Shown here in pieces: positions 44,223 through 56,936 of a DNA stretch of 64,000 bases. The stretch is from NCBI RefSeq assembly GCF_017114915.1, contig NZ_JAAUOE010000006.1:124001-188000 (forward strand), read 5' to 3'. Origin of the DNA: Pseudomonas frederiksbergensis. Its GTDB lineage: Bacteria > Pseudomonadota > Gammaproteobacteria > Pseudomonadales > Pseudomonadaceae. The first letter of the stretch is position 1. Each line of letters starts with the position of its first letter. Made by a program: the position numbers and the translations under genes. A model generated the notes under the pieces. It made no database searches, was not told where the DNA came from, and worked only from the letters and a program-made list of their open reading frames with translations.

Positions 44223-45143
44223 CTAATCCTCAAAGCCTGCCTGCTCATGAATCTCGTCGACCTTCAATTCCAGTCGATAAGCCACGGCGATGAACAGCGC
44301 CTGGCACAGGCACAAAGTCGCACTCAATGAACGGAAGGCAAACGAGCTGCCCTCGTTGACCAGCAGCACGGTGTTGGCGCGCTTGGCCAACGGTGAGAGG
44401 TTGCTGTCGGTGATGATCAGGGTTTTCGCCTGATGGTGCTGGGCGATGCGCAGGCAGTGCTGGGTTTCCTTGCCATAGGGCGTGAAGCTGATGGCGATTA
44501 CCAGATCGTTGGCGCGCACGCTGCGCATCTGCTCGCGGTAACTGCCGCCAAGGCCCGACACCAGATGGATGCGCTTGTTGGTGTGTTGCAGGTTGTAGAC
44601 CAGGTAATCGGCCACCGCGAACGAGCGGCGTACCCCGACCACGTAAATGTTGTCGGCATTCACCACCAGGTCCACGGCCTTGTCGAAGGCCTGGTCATCG
44701 AGTTCCAGCCCCAATCGTTCGATGCCCGACAGGGTGGCGTTGATGCACTCGCGCGCCAGGTCGCCGCCGCTGGCCTTCTGCGATTTGTTGGCGATCATGC
44801 TGCGGATGCGTTGCTGGTAGTTCTGCACCGGCGTGGTCTTGTGGGTGTAGGCCTCGCGAAACAGCGCCTGCATCTCGCTGAACCCACTGAACCCGAAGCG
44901 CTGGGAAAAGCGCACGATGGCCGACGGGTGCACTTCGCATTCGCGGGCGATGTCGCTGATGCGGTCGACCATGATCCGGTCGCTCTGCTGGCTCATGTAA
45001 CTGGCGATGCGTTTGAGCTGGCGCGGCAGGCTTTCGTATTCCTCGGTAATCAGCTGCAACAGACGCTCGGCATTGATCGGAGGGCTGGCGAGATCGCTAT
45101 CGGACGTACTCTCGGTCGTAGCCGGCTGATCGGTGCGGGACAT
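44223..45143 (-). CDS. iolR: MurR/RpiR-type regulator of inositol genes
   Basis: A 306-residue regulator with an N-terminal RpiR helix-turn-helix (VHPSAIVRFSQRFGFSGFSEMQ about residue 70) and a C-terminal SIS sugar-phosphate-binding domain (IYVVGVRRSFAVADYLVYNLQHTN, ISFTPYGKET). It lies divergent from the iol operon, so it most likely controls it. The ATG at 45143 has AAGGA 6 bases upstream, and this region can fold into an 8-bp hairpin that includes the ATG. Confidence 0.85.
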   Translation of the reverse strand: MSRTDQPATTESTSDSDLASPPINAERLLQLITEEYESLPRQLKRIASYMSQQSDRIMVDRISDIARECEVHPSAIVRFSQRFGFSGFSEMQALFREAYTHKTTPVQNYQQRIRSMIANKSQKASGGDLARECINATLSGIERLGLELDDQAFDKAVDLVVNADNIYVVGVRRSFAVADYLVYNLQHTNKRIHLVSGLGGSYREQMRSVRANDLVIAISFTPYGKETQHCLRIAQHHQAKTLIITDSNLSPLAKRANTVLLVNEGSSFAFRSLSATLCLCQALFIAVAYRLELKVDEIHEQAGFED

Positions 45144-45454
45144 AAGAAATCCTTCTGGCTTGTTCTTATGGAGATGACGGTTCTCGTCACCCCCTGACAA
45201 TAGGTTGGCTGTGCGCAGTCTACAGGGTAGGCCGGAATAAAATCTTGAGCGTGCAACCGGCCTGGGGCTTGCTGAAACGATGCACGGTGTCTGGAACGCT
45301 CGTATTAAAGTTTATTGGAAAAAAAATTCCACGTAAAAAATATATAGAATAAATATTGATTGTTCGGCCCCCGACGTTTTAGTCTGCATCCACCAAGAGT
45401 GTTCGGCGCCTTCATCGCCCCGAACGCAGGCTGATAAAAATAACAGGAGCCAGC
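45144..45454. promoter_or_regulatory. Divergent iolR-iolC regulatory region
   Basis: A 311-base gap. Its right half is AT-rich and holds a candidate operator at 45311-45333 with the near-perfect palindrome TGGAA-N6-TTCCA. AGGAGCC lies 5 to 10 bases before the iolC ATG at 45455. The left half, near iolR, is GC-rich and contains the 45141-45170 hairpin. No clean -35/-10 pair can be assigned. Confidence 0.55.
45311..45333. promoter_or_regulatory. Candidate IolR operator, copy 1
   Basis: TTTATTGGAAAA followed by AAAATTCCACG. The core TGGAA-N6-TTCCA is palindromic. The same 23-base motif occurs inverted at 55656-55678 before the inositol ABC genes, with only a few differences. RpiR regulators bind such palindromes. 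Confidence 0.55.
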
Positions 45455-47392
45455 ATGGGCCAGACTCGTTTTGCCAGTGGGCGTCAATTGGATCTGATTT
45501 GCCTCGGACGCCTTGGCGTCGATCTCTACGCGCAGCAAGTCGGGGCGCGGCTGGAGGATGTGAGCAGCTTCGCCAAGTACCTGGGCGGCTCGTCCGCCAA
45601 CATCGCCTTCGGCACCGCTCGGCTGGGTTTGAAGTCAGCGATGCTGAGCCGGGTAGGGGACGACCACATGGGCCGCTTCCTCGTTGAGTCCCTGACCCGC
45701 GAGGGCTGCGATGTCAGCGGCATCAAGGTCGATCCGGAACGTCTGACCGCCATGGTCCTGCTGGGCCTCAAGGATCGCGAAACCTTTCCCCTGGTGTTCT
45801 ACCGCGAAAATTGCGCCGACATGGCGTTGCGCGCCGAAGACATCAGCGAAGCCTTCATCGCCTCCAGCAAAGCGCTGCTGATCACCGGCACCCATTTCTC
45901 CACCGACGGCGTCTACAAGGCGAGCATCCAGGCGCTGGACTACGCCGAGAAGCACAGCGTCAAACGGGTGCTGGACATCGACTACCGCCCGGTGCTCTGG
46001 GGCCTGGCCGGCAAGGCGGACGGCGAAACCCGCTTCGTCGCCGACCAGAACGTCAGCCAGCATGTGCAGAAAATCCTCCCGCGTTTCGACCTGATCGTCG
46101 GCACTGAAGAAGAATTCCTGATCGCCGGCGGCTCCGAGGATTTGCTCACCGCGCTGCGCAATGTCCGGCGCCTGAGCGCGGCGACTTTGGTGGTCAAGCT
46201 CGGTCCGCAAGGCTGCACGGTGATTCACGGGGTGATTCCGGCGCGTCTGGAAGACGGCGCGATCTATCCCGGTGTGCGCGTCGAAGTGCTGAATGTGCTG
46301 GGCGCCGGCGATGCCTTCATGTCGGGTTTCCTCGGCGGTTGGCTGGAGGACGCCAGCGACGAGCGCTGCTGCCAGTTGGCCAATGCCTGCGGTGGGCTGG
46401 TGGTGTCGCGCCATGCCTGTGCCCCGGCGATGCCGACCCGCGCCGAACTCGATTACCTGTTCAACAGCCCGGTGCCGATCACCCGGCCGGATCAGGACGC
46501 CATGTTGCAGCGTCTGCATCAGGTCAGCGTGCCGCGCAAACAGTGGAAGCAACTGTTCATCTTTGCCTTCGATCATCGCGGGCAACTGGTGGAGCTGGCC
46601 CACAAGGGCGGGCGCGACCTGAGCGCTATCGGCGAACTCAAACAACTCTTCATCAAAGCCGTGGAGCGGGTCGAAGCGGACCTTCGCGAGCAGGGTGTCG
46701 ACGCCGATGTCGGCTTGCTGGCCGATCAACGTTTCGGTCAGGACTCGCTGAACGCCGCCACCGGTCGCGGCTGGTGGGTGGCACGGCCGGTGGAGGTGCA
46801 GGGTTCGCGGCCATTGGCGTTCGAACACGGGCGCTCGATCGGCAGCAACCTGATCGCCTGGCCGCAAGAACAGGTCATCAAATGCCTGGTGCAATTCCAT
46901 CCCGACGACGAGCCACTGCTGCGTCTGGAGCAGGAAGCGCAGATCAAGGGTTTGTATCAGGCCTCGCAAGTCAGCGGGCATGAATTGCTGCTGGAGATCA
47001 TCCCGCCCAAGGATCACCCGTCACAGCATCCGGACGTGCTCTATCGCGCCCTCAAACGCCTCTACAACCTGGGCATCTACCCGGCGTGGTGGAAGATCGA
47101 AGCGCAGAGCGCCGAGGAGTGGCAACAACTCGACGAGCTGATTCAGGAACGCGACCCGTATTGCCGTGGCGTGGTGCTGCTGGGCCTGAATGCCCCGGCG
47201 GCGACCCTGGCCGAAGGCTTTCAACAGGCCAGCCAGAGCCGGACCTGCCGTGGTTTCGCCGTGGGCCGGACGATATTCCAGGAGCCGAGCCGCGCGTGGA
47301 TGGCCGGTGAAATCGACGATGAAACGCTGATCCGCCAGGTGCAGGGCACGTTCGTCGAACTGATCGATGCCTGGCGCACAGCCCGAGCCTGA
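45455..47392 (+). CDS. iolC: Fused 5-dehydro-2-deoxygluconokinase and DUF2090 aldolase-like protein (IolC-J type)
   Basis: A 645-residue two-domain protein. Residues 1-320 form a PfkB kinase (LGGSSANIAFGTARLG, NVLGAGDAFMSGFL as the anion hole and catalytic Asp), which phosphorylates 5-dehydro-2-deoxy-D-gluconate. Residues about 335-640 form a DUF2090/aldolase-type barrel (FIFAFDHRGQLVEL, ADQRFGQDSLN, GIYPAWWKIEA), probably cleaving the phosphorylated product. This fusion is known in Pseudomonas and other proteobacteria. It is first in the iol operon. Confidence 0.9.
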   Translation: MGQTRFASGRQLDLICLGRLGVDLYAQQVGARLEDVSSFAKYLGGSSANIAFGTARLGLKSAMLSRVGDDHMGRFLVESLTREGCDVSGIKVDPERLTAMVLLGLKDRETFPLVFYRENCADMALRAEDISEAFIASSKALLITGTHFSTDGVYKASIQALDYAEKHSVKRVLDIDYRPVLWGLAGKADGETRFVADQNVSQHVQKILPRFDLIVGTEEEFLIAGGSEDLLTALRNVRRLSAATLVVKLGPQGCTVIHGVIPARLEDGAIYPGVRVEVLNVLGAGDAFMSGFLGGWLEDASDERCCQLANACGGLVVSRHACAPAMPTRAELDYLFNSPVPITRPDQDAMLQRLHQVSVPRKQWKQLFIFAFDHRGQLVELAHKGGRDLSAIGELKQLFIKAVERVEADLREQGVDADVGLLADQRFGQDSLNAATGRGWWVARPVEVQGSRPLAFEHGRSIGSNLIAWPQEQVIKCLVQFHPDDEPLLRLEQEAQIKGLYQASQVSGHELLLEIIPPKDHPSQHPDVLYRALKRLYNLGIYPAWWKIEAQSAEEWQQLDELIQERDPYCRGVVLLGLNAPAATLAEGFQQASQSRTCRGFAVGRTIFQEPSRAWMAGEIDDETLIRQVQGTFVELIDAWRTARA

Positions 47393-47424
47393 ACATTCTA
47401 GAAAAAACAATAAAAGGTGCAGTC

Positions 47425-48318
47425 ATGCCCGCTATCCGAATTGGCATCAACCCGATCTCCTGGAGCAACGACGACTTGCCGTCCCTCGGTGGCGAGACAC
47501 CGTTGAGCACGGCCCTCAGCGAAGGCAAGGACATCGGTTACGAAGGCTTCGAACTTAACGGCAAATTTCCCAGGGACGCCAAGGGTGTCGGCGATGTGCT
47601 GCGCCCGTATGACCTGGCGCTGGTGTCCGGCTGGTATTCCAGCCGTCTGGCCCGCCGTTCCGTGGCCGAGGAAATCGACGCCATCGGCAGCCATGTCGAG
47701 CTGCTGGCGAAGAACGGCGCCAAGGTGCTGGTCTATGGCGAAGTCGCCGACTCCATTCAAGGCCAGCGCATTCCCCTGGTCGAACGCCCGCGTTTCCACA
47801 CAGAACAAGCCTGGCAAGAGTACGCCGACAAACTCACCGAACTGGCGCGTTTCACCCTGTCCCAGGGCGTGCGTCTGGCCTATCACCACCACATGGGCGC
47901 CTACGTCGAATCCCCGGCCGACATCGACAAACTGATGGCATTGACCGGCAGCGAAGTCGGCCTGCTGTTCGATTCGGGCCACTGCTACATGGGCGGCGGC
48001 GAACCGCTGCAGGTGTTGCGCAAACACATCGAACGCATCTGCCACGTGCATTTCAAGGACGTGCGCAAACCGGTGGTGCAACTGGCGCGCAACAACCTGT
48101 GGAGCTTCCCGGACTGCATCATCAACGGCACCTTCACCGTGCCCGGCGATGGCGACATCGACTTCGGCGCCTTGCTCGACGTGCTGCTGGGCGTCGATTA
48201 CCACGGCTGGCTGGTGGTCGAGGCCGAACAGGATCCAGCGGTGGCACCGAGTTACGTCTACGCCAAAAAAGGTTATGACACCTTGCGTGCGTTGCTTGAC
48301 GAGAGGATGACGCGATGA
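47425..48318 (+). CDS. iolE: Myo-inosose-2 dehydratase
   Basis: A 297-residue xylose-isomerase-like barrel converting 2-keto-myo-inositol to a diketo-deoxy product. Family features include INPISWSNDDLPSLGG at the N-terminus, a metal-site segment YHHHMGAYVESP near residue 152, LLFDSGHCYMGGGEPL and HVHFKDVRKPV. It overlaps iolB by four bases (ATGA), a coupled junction. Confidence 0.93.
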   Translation: MPAIRIGINPISWSNDDLPSLGGETPLSTALSEGKDIGYEGFELNGKFPRDAKGVGDVLRPYDLALVSGWYSSRLARRSVAEEIDAIGSHVELLAKNGAKVLVYGEVADSIQGQRIPLVERPRFHTEQAWQEYADKLTELARFTLSQGVRLAYHHHMGAYVESPADIDKLMALTGSEVGLLFDSGHCYMGGGEPLQVLRKHIERICHVHFKDVRKPVVQLARNNLWSFPDCIINGTFTVPGDGDIDFGALLDVLLGVDYHGWLVVEAEQDPAVAPSYVYAKKGYDTLRALLDERMTR

Positions 48319-49124
48319 GCCTGCTGGTCAAAAGTAATGCCCGCGGCCGGACCATGGTCGAGTTGGGGCAGGGCACGCTGGAATACGTCGGCTTCGCCGC
48401 TTATCGGCTGAGCCTCGGCGAAGCCCTGCCGGTCAGCGCGGGCGACAAAGAACTGTGCCTGGTGCTGCTCAGCGGTCGGGTCGGCATCAAGGGCGAAGCG
48501 CCGGGGCAGGGCGCGTTCGACTGGGACAACATCGGTGATCGCCAATCGGTGTTCGAAGACAAATCGCCGTTCGCGGTGTATTTGCCGCCCGGCAGCCAGG
48601 CCCAGGTGGTGGCGTTGAGCGATGTGCAAATTGCTGTTTGCGCGGCGCCCGGTTCGACTACCGGAAACCTTGGCCCACGGCTGATCAAACCCGACAGCAT
48701 GAAACGCAGCGTGCGCGGCAAGGGTGCCAACACCCGTTATGTCTGCGACGTCCTGCCGGACACCGAACCGGCCCATTCGCTGCTGGTGGTGGAAGTACGC
48801 ACGCCGTCCGGGCACTCATCGAGCTACCCGCCGCACAAGCACGACACCGACGATCTGCCGCACCAGAGCTTTCTCGAAGAAACCTATTACCACCAGATCA
48901 ACCCGCCCCAGGGCTTCGTGTTCCAGCGGGTCTACACCGACGATCGCAGCATCGATCAGGCCATGGCCGTGGAAAACAATGATCTGGTGGTCGTGCCCAA
49001 GGGCTATCACCCGGTCAGCGTGCCCTACGGCTACGAGTCGTACTACCTGAACGTGATGGCCGGCCCGAAACGTGTCTGGCAGTTCCATAACGATCCGCAG
49101 CACAGCTGGCTGCTGGATCTCTGA
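48315..49124 (+). CDS. iolB: 5-deoxy-glucuronate isomerase
   Basis: A 269-residue bicupin (KduI/IolB family). Metal ligands are likely in the SYPPHKHDTDD segment and in EETYYHQINPPQGFVFQRVYTDD. It isomerises 5-deoxy-glucuronate to 5-dehydro-2-deoxy-D-gluconate. The start overlaps the iolE stop. Family length matches. Confidence 0.93.
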   Translation: MSLLVKSNARGRTMVELGQGTLEYVGFAAYRLSLGEALPVSAGDKELCLVLLSGRVGIKGEAPGQGAFDWDNIGDRQSVFEDKSPFAVYLPPGSQAQVVALSDVQIAVCAAPGSTTGNLGPRLIKPDSMKRSVRGKGANTRYVCDVLPDTEPAHSLLVVEVRTPSGHSSSYPPHKHDTDDLPHQSFLEETYYHQINPPQGFVFQRVYTDDRSIDQAMAVENNDLVVVPKGYHPVSVPYGYESYYLNVMAGPKRVWQFHNDPQHSWLLDL

Positions 49125-49168
49125 ATTACAACGCCTGAATTTAAACATTCGAACGGAGAACAAGAACA

Positions 49169-50671
49169 ATGAGCGACGCCCCGGTCATAGGCCATTACAT
49201 CGACGGTCAGGTGCAGGACAGCGGTAGCGAGCGGTTCAGCAATGTCTTCAATCCGGCCACCTGCGGCGTTCAGGCGCGGGTTGGGCTGGCCAGCCAGAAG
49301 ACCGTGGACGCCGCCGTCGCTTCGGCCCTGAAGGCGTTCCCGGCGTGGTCCGAGCAGTCGTCCCTGCGCCGTTCGCGGGTGATGTTCAAGTTCAAGGAAT
49401 TGCTCGACCGTCATCACAACGAACTGGCCGAAATCATCAGCCGCGAACACGGCAAAGTGCTGTCCGACGCCAAGGGCGAAGTGACCCGTGGCATCGAAAT
49501 CGTCGAATACGCCTGTGGCGCGCCGAACCTGCTGAAAACCGATTTCAGCGACAACATCGGCGGTGGCATCGACAATTGGAACCTGCGCCAGCCACTGGGC
49601 GTCTGCGCCGGGGTTACACCGTTCAACTTTCCGGTGATGGTGCCGTTGTGGATGATCCCGCTGGCGTTGGTCACCGGTAACTGCTTCATCCTCAAGCCGT
49701 CCGAGCGCGATCCATCCGCCAGTTTGCTGATGGCCCGTTTGCTCACCGAAGCCGGGTTGCCGGACGGTGTGTTCAACGTGGTCCAGGGCGACAAGGCGGC
49801 GGTTGACGCCTTGCTGCAACACCCGGACATCGAGGCGATTTCCTTTGTCGGCTCGACGCCGATTGCCGAGTACATTCACCAGCAAGCGACCTCGCGCGGC
49901 AAGCGTGTGCAGGCACTGGGCGGTGCGAAGAACCACATGATCGTCATGCCCGATGCCGATCTGGATCAAGCGGCGGATGCGTTGATCGGCGCAGCGTATG
50001 GCTCGGCTGGCGAGCGCTGCATGGCGATTTCGATTGCCGTGGCCGTCGGTGATGTCGGCGACCAGTTGATTGCCAAACTGCTGCCGCGCATCGATCAACT
50101 GAAGGTCGGCGACGGCCTGCAGGGCGACAGCGACATGGGGCCGCTGGTGACCGCCGAACACAAGGCCAAGGTCGAGGGTTTTATCGGCGAAGGCGTGGCC
50201 CAGGGTGCGCAACTGATTGTCGACGGACGCAACTTCAAGGTGCCGGGCGCCGAGAACGGCTTCTTCGTCGGCGCGACGTTGTTCGACAAGGTCACGACCG
50301 AGATGAGCATCTACCGGCAAGAGATTTTCGGCCCGGTGCTGGGCATCCTGCGGGTGCCGGATTTCGCCAGTGCCGTGGCACTGATCAACGCCCATGAATT
50401 CGGCAACGGCGTGTCCTGCTTCACCAGTGATGGCGGCATCGCTCGCTCGTTTGCCCGCAGCATCAAGGTCGGCATGGTCGGCATCAACGTACCGATTCCG
50501 GTGCCCATGGCCTGGCATTCCTTCGGCGGCTGGAAGCGCTCGCTGTTCGGTGATCACCACGCGTATGGCGAAGAAGGCATTCGCTTCTACAGCCGCTACA
50601 AAAGCGTGATGCAGCGCTGGCCCGACAGCATCGCCAAGGGCCCTGAATTCAGCATGCCGACCGCCAAATAA
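49169..50671 (+). CDS. iolA: CoA-acylating (methyl)malonate-semialdehyde dehydrogenase
   Basis: A 500-residue aldehyde dehydrogenase of the MmsA/IolA type, making acetyl-CoA or propionyl-CoA from the semialdehyde. Catalytic Cys lies in [13 protein letters not shown] near residue 283, and the oxyanion Asn in GVTPFNFPV near 150. The Glu general base of ordinary ALDHs is replaced by the CoA-type segment [10 protein letters not shown]. Valine catabolism uses a similar enzyme, but the iol position says inositol. Confidence 0.92.
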   Translation: MSDAPVIGHYIDGQVQDSGSERFSNVFNPATCGVQARVGLASQKTVDAAVASALKAFPAWSEQSSLRRSRVMFKFKELLDRHHNELAEIISREHGKVLSDAKGEVTRGIEIVEYACGAPNLLKTDFSDNIGGGIDNWNLRQPLGVCAGVTPFNFPVMVPLWMIPLALVTGNCFILKPSERDPSASLLMARLLTEAGLPDGVFNVVQGDKAAVDALLQHPDIEAISFVGSTPIAEYIHQQATSRGKRVQALGGAKNHMIVMPDADLDQAADALIGAAYGSAGERCMAISIAVAVGDVGDQLIAKLLPRIDQLKVGDGLQGDSDMGPLVTAEHKAKVEGFIGEGVAQGAQLIVDGRNFKVPGAENGFFVGATLFDKVTTEMSIYRQEIFGPVLGILRVPDFASAVALINAHEFGNGVSCFTSDGGIARSFARSIKVGMVGINVPIPVPMAWHSFGGWKRSLFGDHHAYGEEGIRFYSRYKSVMQRWPDSIAKGPEFSMPTAK

Positions 50672-50697
50672 TTCACTGATACGGAGAACAACAAAAA

Positions 50698-51519
50698 ATG
50701 AGCAAACCCCTGCGTTTCGCCCTGAACCGTATGGTCGCCCCACGTTTGTCCCTGCCGGCGTTCATTGAGTTGGCGGTGACCCTCAAGGCCGATGCCATCG
50801 AGATCCGCGATGATCTCAAGGGCGTTGAAATCGAAGACGGCACCGCGCCCGAACAGGTGCGTCAATTGTGCGCGACCAAAGGCATCACTGTGTTGTCGAT
50901 CAACGCGCTGTATCCGTTCGATGTCTGGAATGACGAGCGCCGCGCACACGCCCTGAAGCTTGCCGCGTATGCCCGTGATTGTGGCGCGCAGGGTTTGGTC
51001 ATGTGCCCGCTGAACGACCGCGCTGATCCACGTACCGAGGCGCAGCGTGCGGCCGGCCTGCGCACGGCGTTGAGTGAGCTGGCGCCGATCTTGCGCGCTC
51101 ACGGCATCCTCGGCTTCATCGAGCCGCTGGGTTTCGAAGAATGCTCGCTGCGGCGCAAACGCACAGCGGTGGATGCGATCAAGGCCATCGGCGGGCTGGA
51201 TGTGTTTCGTTTGGTGCATGACACCTTCCACCATCACCTGGCCAGCGAACATGAGTTCTTCCCCGAGCTGACCGGGCTGGTGCACATCTCCGGCGTCGAA
51301 GATGCCGAGGCGCCGCTGGCGACCATTCGTGATGGCCATCGGGTGCTGGTGGGCGAGGGCGACATCCTCGGCAATGCGGCGCAGATCGACACCTTACTCA
51401 GCAGCGGCTACAGCGGCTACCTGTCGTTCGAACCGTTTGCCGACAGCGTCCATGGCCTGGCAGATATCCAGACGGCGATCGGCGCGAGCATGGATCACCT
51501 GCAGAAATCCCTGGCCTGA
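50698..51519 (+). CDS. iolI: 2-keto-myo-inositol isomerase-like TIM barrel protein
   Basis: A 273-residue AP endonuclease/xylose-isomerase barrel ([19 protein letters not shown] start; [12 protein letters not shown] near 145 with a metal Glu; [19 protein letters not shown] near the C-terminus with a final Glu). The pattern fits IolI, which isomerises 2-keto-myo-inositol. Metal ligands are expected at the Glu, Asp, His and Glu in these blocks. A short gap separates it from iolA. Confidence 0.82.
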   Translation: MSKPLRFALNRMVAPRLSLPAFIELAVTLKADAIEIRDDLKGVEIEDGTAPEQVRQLCATKGITVLSINALYPFDVWNDERRAHALKLAAYARDCGAQGLVMCPLNDRADPRTEAQRAAGLRTALSELAPILRAHGILGFIEPLGFEECSLRRKRTAVDAIKAIGGLDVFRLVHDTFHHHLASEHEFFPELTGLVHISGVEDAEAPLATIRDGHRVLVGEGDILGNAAQIDTLLSSGYSGYLSFEPFADSVHGLADIQTAIGASMDHLQKSLA

Positions 51520-51550
51520 CATCGGATTCGCATACGGAAAAGGTGCAAGC

Positions 51551-54539
<2,989 letters not shown>

Positions 54540-54541
54540 CC

Positions 54542-54570
54542 GATCGTTCCCACGCAGCGTGGGAACGATC
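54542..54570. repeat. Palindromic repeat between iolG and the next gene
   Basis: GATCGTTCCCACGC (54542-54555) and its exact reverse complement (54557-54570), with a one-base loop, just before AAGGAG of the next gene. It is a third palindrome type common in Pseudomonas intergenic DNA. It might slow transcription or protect the upstream mRNA end. Confidence 0.75.
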
Positions 54571-54584
54571 ATAAGGAGAACAAC

Positions 54585-55637
54585 ATGCGTATCGGACTTG
54601 TCGGTTACGGCCATGGCGGCCGGTTTTTCCATGCTCCGCTGATCAGCAGTCTGCCGGCAGCGACGTTTGTGGGCGTGGTCACCCGTTCCGCCGAGCGTCG
54701 GCAACTGCTGGCCGCGGAACATCCCGGCGTGCCGGCCTTCGACAGCATCGGCCAACTGGTCGAAGCCGGGGTTGATGTGCTGGTGGTGTCCACACCGCTC
54801 AAAGGTCGCCCGGCACTGGTGCTCGACGCCATCGAACACGGAGTGGCGGTGGTCAGCGACAAGCCATTCGCCGCCGATACGCAACAGGCGCAAACCCTGA
54901 TCACCATGGCCGAGCGTCAGGGCGTGCACTTGAGCGTCTACCAGAACCGACGCTGGGACTCGGACTTTCTCACGGTGCGCAAACTCATCGAGTCCGGCGC
55001 GCTGGGGCAGGTCACTCGTTTCGAATCGCGGATCGAACGCTACTCGCCGCAGTCGGTGAACAACGGCAGCGGCGGCGGTTTCCTGCGCGATCTGGGCAGC
55101 CACCTGGTGGATCAGGCGCTGCTGTTGTTCGGTCCCGTCACCCGGGTTTATGCCGAACTGGAGTACGTCGAAAAGGGCCAGCCTTTCGATAACGGCTTCT
55201 TTATGTCCCTGACCCATGCCAACGGCGTGATCTCGCACCTGGGCGGCAGTTGCCTGCAAAACACCCCCGGCCCGCGCTTTCGCGTGACCGGAACCCAAGG
55301 CTGCTACAGCGTCGACGGTCTGGACGGACAGGAGGCGTCGACCCTCGCCGGGCTCACACCGAAATCCGAAGGCGAGCGCTGGGGTGTCGAGGAACACCGG
55401 CGTTGGGGCTGGTTCGAGCAGGGCGAGGTGCGTGAGCGGGTGCCGTCCGAGCGTGGCTGCTGGAATCAGTTCTATTTGCAGCTACAAACCGCGTTACAGA
55501 GCGGTGGCCCACTGCCGGTCGACGCCCGTGATGCACTGGCGACCACCCGCGTGCTAGACGCTGCGCGGCTAAGTTCCGAGCGCCATCAAGTGGTGGCGTT
55601 GAGCCCATTTGAAAGCCATGGAATAAAATCAGAATAA
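54585..55637 (+). CDS. Gfo/Idh/MocA-family oxidoreductase
   Basis: A 350-residue oxidoreductase with NAD motif GLVGYGHGGRFFHAPL, the catalytic Lys in SDKPFAAD near 92 and DLGSHLVDQALLLFG near 170. It is more like the YdgJ/YceM-type branch than like IolG. It may act on another inositol isomer or a related cyclitol. It is last in the enzyme operon, preceded by a 29-base palindrome and AAGGAG. Confidence 0.83.
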   Translation: MRIGLVGYGHGGRFFHAPLISSLPAATFVGVVTRSAERRQLLAAEHPGVPAFDSIGQLVEAGVDVLVVSTPLKGRPALVLDAIEHGVAVVSDKPFAADTQQAQTLITMAERQGVHLSVYQNRRWDSDFLTVRKLIESGALGQVTRFESRIERYSPQSVNNGSGGGFLRDLGSHLVDQALLLFGPVTRVYAELEYVEKGQPFDNGFFMSLTHANGVISHLGGSCLQNTPGPRFRVTGTQGCYSVDGLDGQEASTLAGLTPKSEGERWGVEEHRRWGWFEQGEVRERVPSERGCWNQFYLQLQTALQSGGPLPVDARDALATTRVLDAARLSSERHQVVALSPFESHGIKSE

Positions 55638-55940
55638 AATTCTAAAATGAGTTGATATAGAAATTATTTTCCAATAAAGTCGTTTCCAGGTTGCCGACTA
55701 TCAACGTCCGATCACGCTCAAGCAGGCCTTGAACGAGTGAAGGACGCACCAAAAACAAGAAACAAAGCCAGGTACCGTCGATGAAAACCTTCCACTCTGC
55801 GCTGCATGTTTTACGTTGTGCGCTGCACCTCTCTCGCGACCTGCCTCGCGTCTCGCTTCATTCCATCTCTCGCTTGCCCGCTTACTGAAAACGTCACGCC
55901 TTATCCATAAAACCAACAAGAATGTGGAGAAAGACCTTTC
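55638..55940. promoter_or_regulatory. Regulatory region before the inositol ABC transporter
   Basis: A 303-base gap whose first 50 bases are very AT-rich and include the candidate operator copy 2 (55656-55678). Downstream the DNA holds no credible open frame that I can support. TGTGGAG sits before the ibpA-like ATG at 55941. The transporter therefore probably has its own promoter in addition to read-through from the iol operon. Confidence 0.5.
55656..55678. promoter_or_regulatory. Candidate IolR operator, copy 2 (inverted)
   Basis: Read on the minus strand it is TTTATTGGAAAATAAT followed by TTCTATA, almost the same as copy 1 at 45311-45333. Identical positions include TTTATTGGAAAA and the downstream TTC. 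Confidence 0.5.
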
Positions 55941-56867
55941 ATGAAGACCAAGATCCGATTCGCCTCACTGGCCTTGTCCCTGATGTTCGCCAGCGGCGCC
56001 GCCCTCGCTGACATGAAGATCGGCGTCAGCATGTCGCAGTTCGATGACACCTGGCTGACCTACCTGCGCGAATCCATGGACACGAAAGCCAAGTCCTATC
56101 CCGATGGCGTCCAGCTGCAGTTCGAAGACGCCCGCAGCGACGTGGTCAAGCAGTTGAGCCAGGTGGAAAGCTTCATCAGCCAAAAGGTCGACGCCATTGT
56201 GGTCAACCCGGTGGATACCGCCGCCACCAAAAAAATCACTGAAGCGGCGGTCAAGGCCGGCATTCCGCTGGTGTACGTCAATCGCCGTCCCGATGACCTG
56301 AACCTGCCCAAAGGCGTGGTCACTGTTGCTTCCAACGATCTGGAGGCCGGTCAGATGCAGATGCAGTACCTGGCCGAAAAAATGGGCGGCAAGGGCGACA
56401 TCGTGATCCTGCTCGGTGATCTGGCCAACAACTCCACCACCAACCGCACCAAGGGCGTTAAAGAGGTGCTGGCCAAGTACCCGAACATCAAGATCGAGCA
56501 AGAGCAGAGCGGCATCTGGTCGCGGGACAAGGGCATGACCCTGGTCAACGACTGGCTGACCCAGGGCCGCAAATTCGACGCGGTCGTTTCCAACAACGAC
56601 GAGATGGCGATTGGCGCGGCCATGGCCCTGCAACAGGCGGGCGTTGCCAAAGGCAGTGTGCTGATCGCCGGTGTCGACGGTACGCCCGATGGTTTGAACG
56701 CGGTGAAGAAGGGCTCTCTGGTGGTCTCGGTGTTCCAGGACGCCAAGGGGCAGGCAGACGGTTCGATCGACACGGCGGTGAAAATGGTCAGGAACGAGCC
56801 GGTCGAGCCGGCCGTGTGGGTGCCGTATCGCTTGATCACCCTGCAAAACGTCGACACCTTCAAATAG
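55941..56867 (+). CDS. Inositol-type ABC substrate-binding protein
   Basis: A 308-residue periplasmic binding protein of the ribose/RbsB class. Signal peptide ends GAALA; mature protein starts DMKIGVSMSQFDDTWLTYL. Family blocks AIVVNPVDTAA, VNRRPDD, VSNNDEMAIGAAMAL and IAGVDGTPDGL are present. Linkage to the iol operon indicates myo-inositol as ligand, like IbpA. Confidence 0.87.
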   Translation: MKTKIRFASLALSLMFASGAALADMKIGVSMSQFDDTWLTYLRESMDTKAKSYPDGVQLQFEDARSDVVKQLSQVESFISQKVDAIVVNPVDTAATKKITEAAVKAGIPLVYVNRRPDDLNLPKGVVTVASNDLEAGQMQMQYLAEKMGGKGDIVILLGDLANNSTTNRTKGVKEVLAKYPNIKIEQEQSGIWSRDKGMTLVNDWLTQGRKFDAVVSNNDEMAIGAAMALQQAGVAKGSVLIAGVDGTPDGLNAVKKGSLVVSVFQDAKGQADGSIDTAVKMVRNEPVEPAVWVPYRLITLQNVDTFK

Positions 56868-56936
56868 CCCGTCCATTCGATAACAACAATAAGCACGCAA
56901 GGTTGCGACGCGACCTTGCTGATGGAGTACCTGATC

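Noticed and set aside
45455-47392. Possible frameshifted fusion of iolC with a second gene
   Set aside because: The two domains are in one frame with a short linker, and this kinase-DUF2090 fusion is common in proteobacteria.
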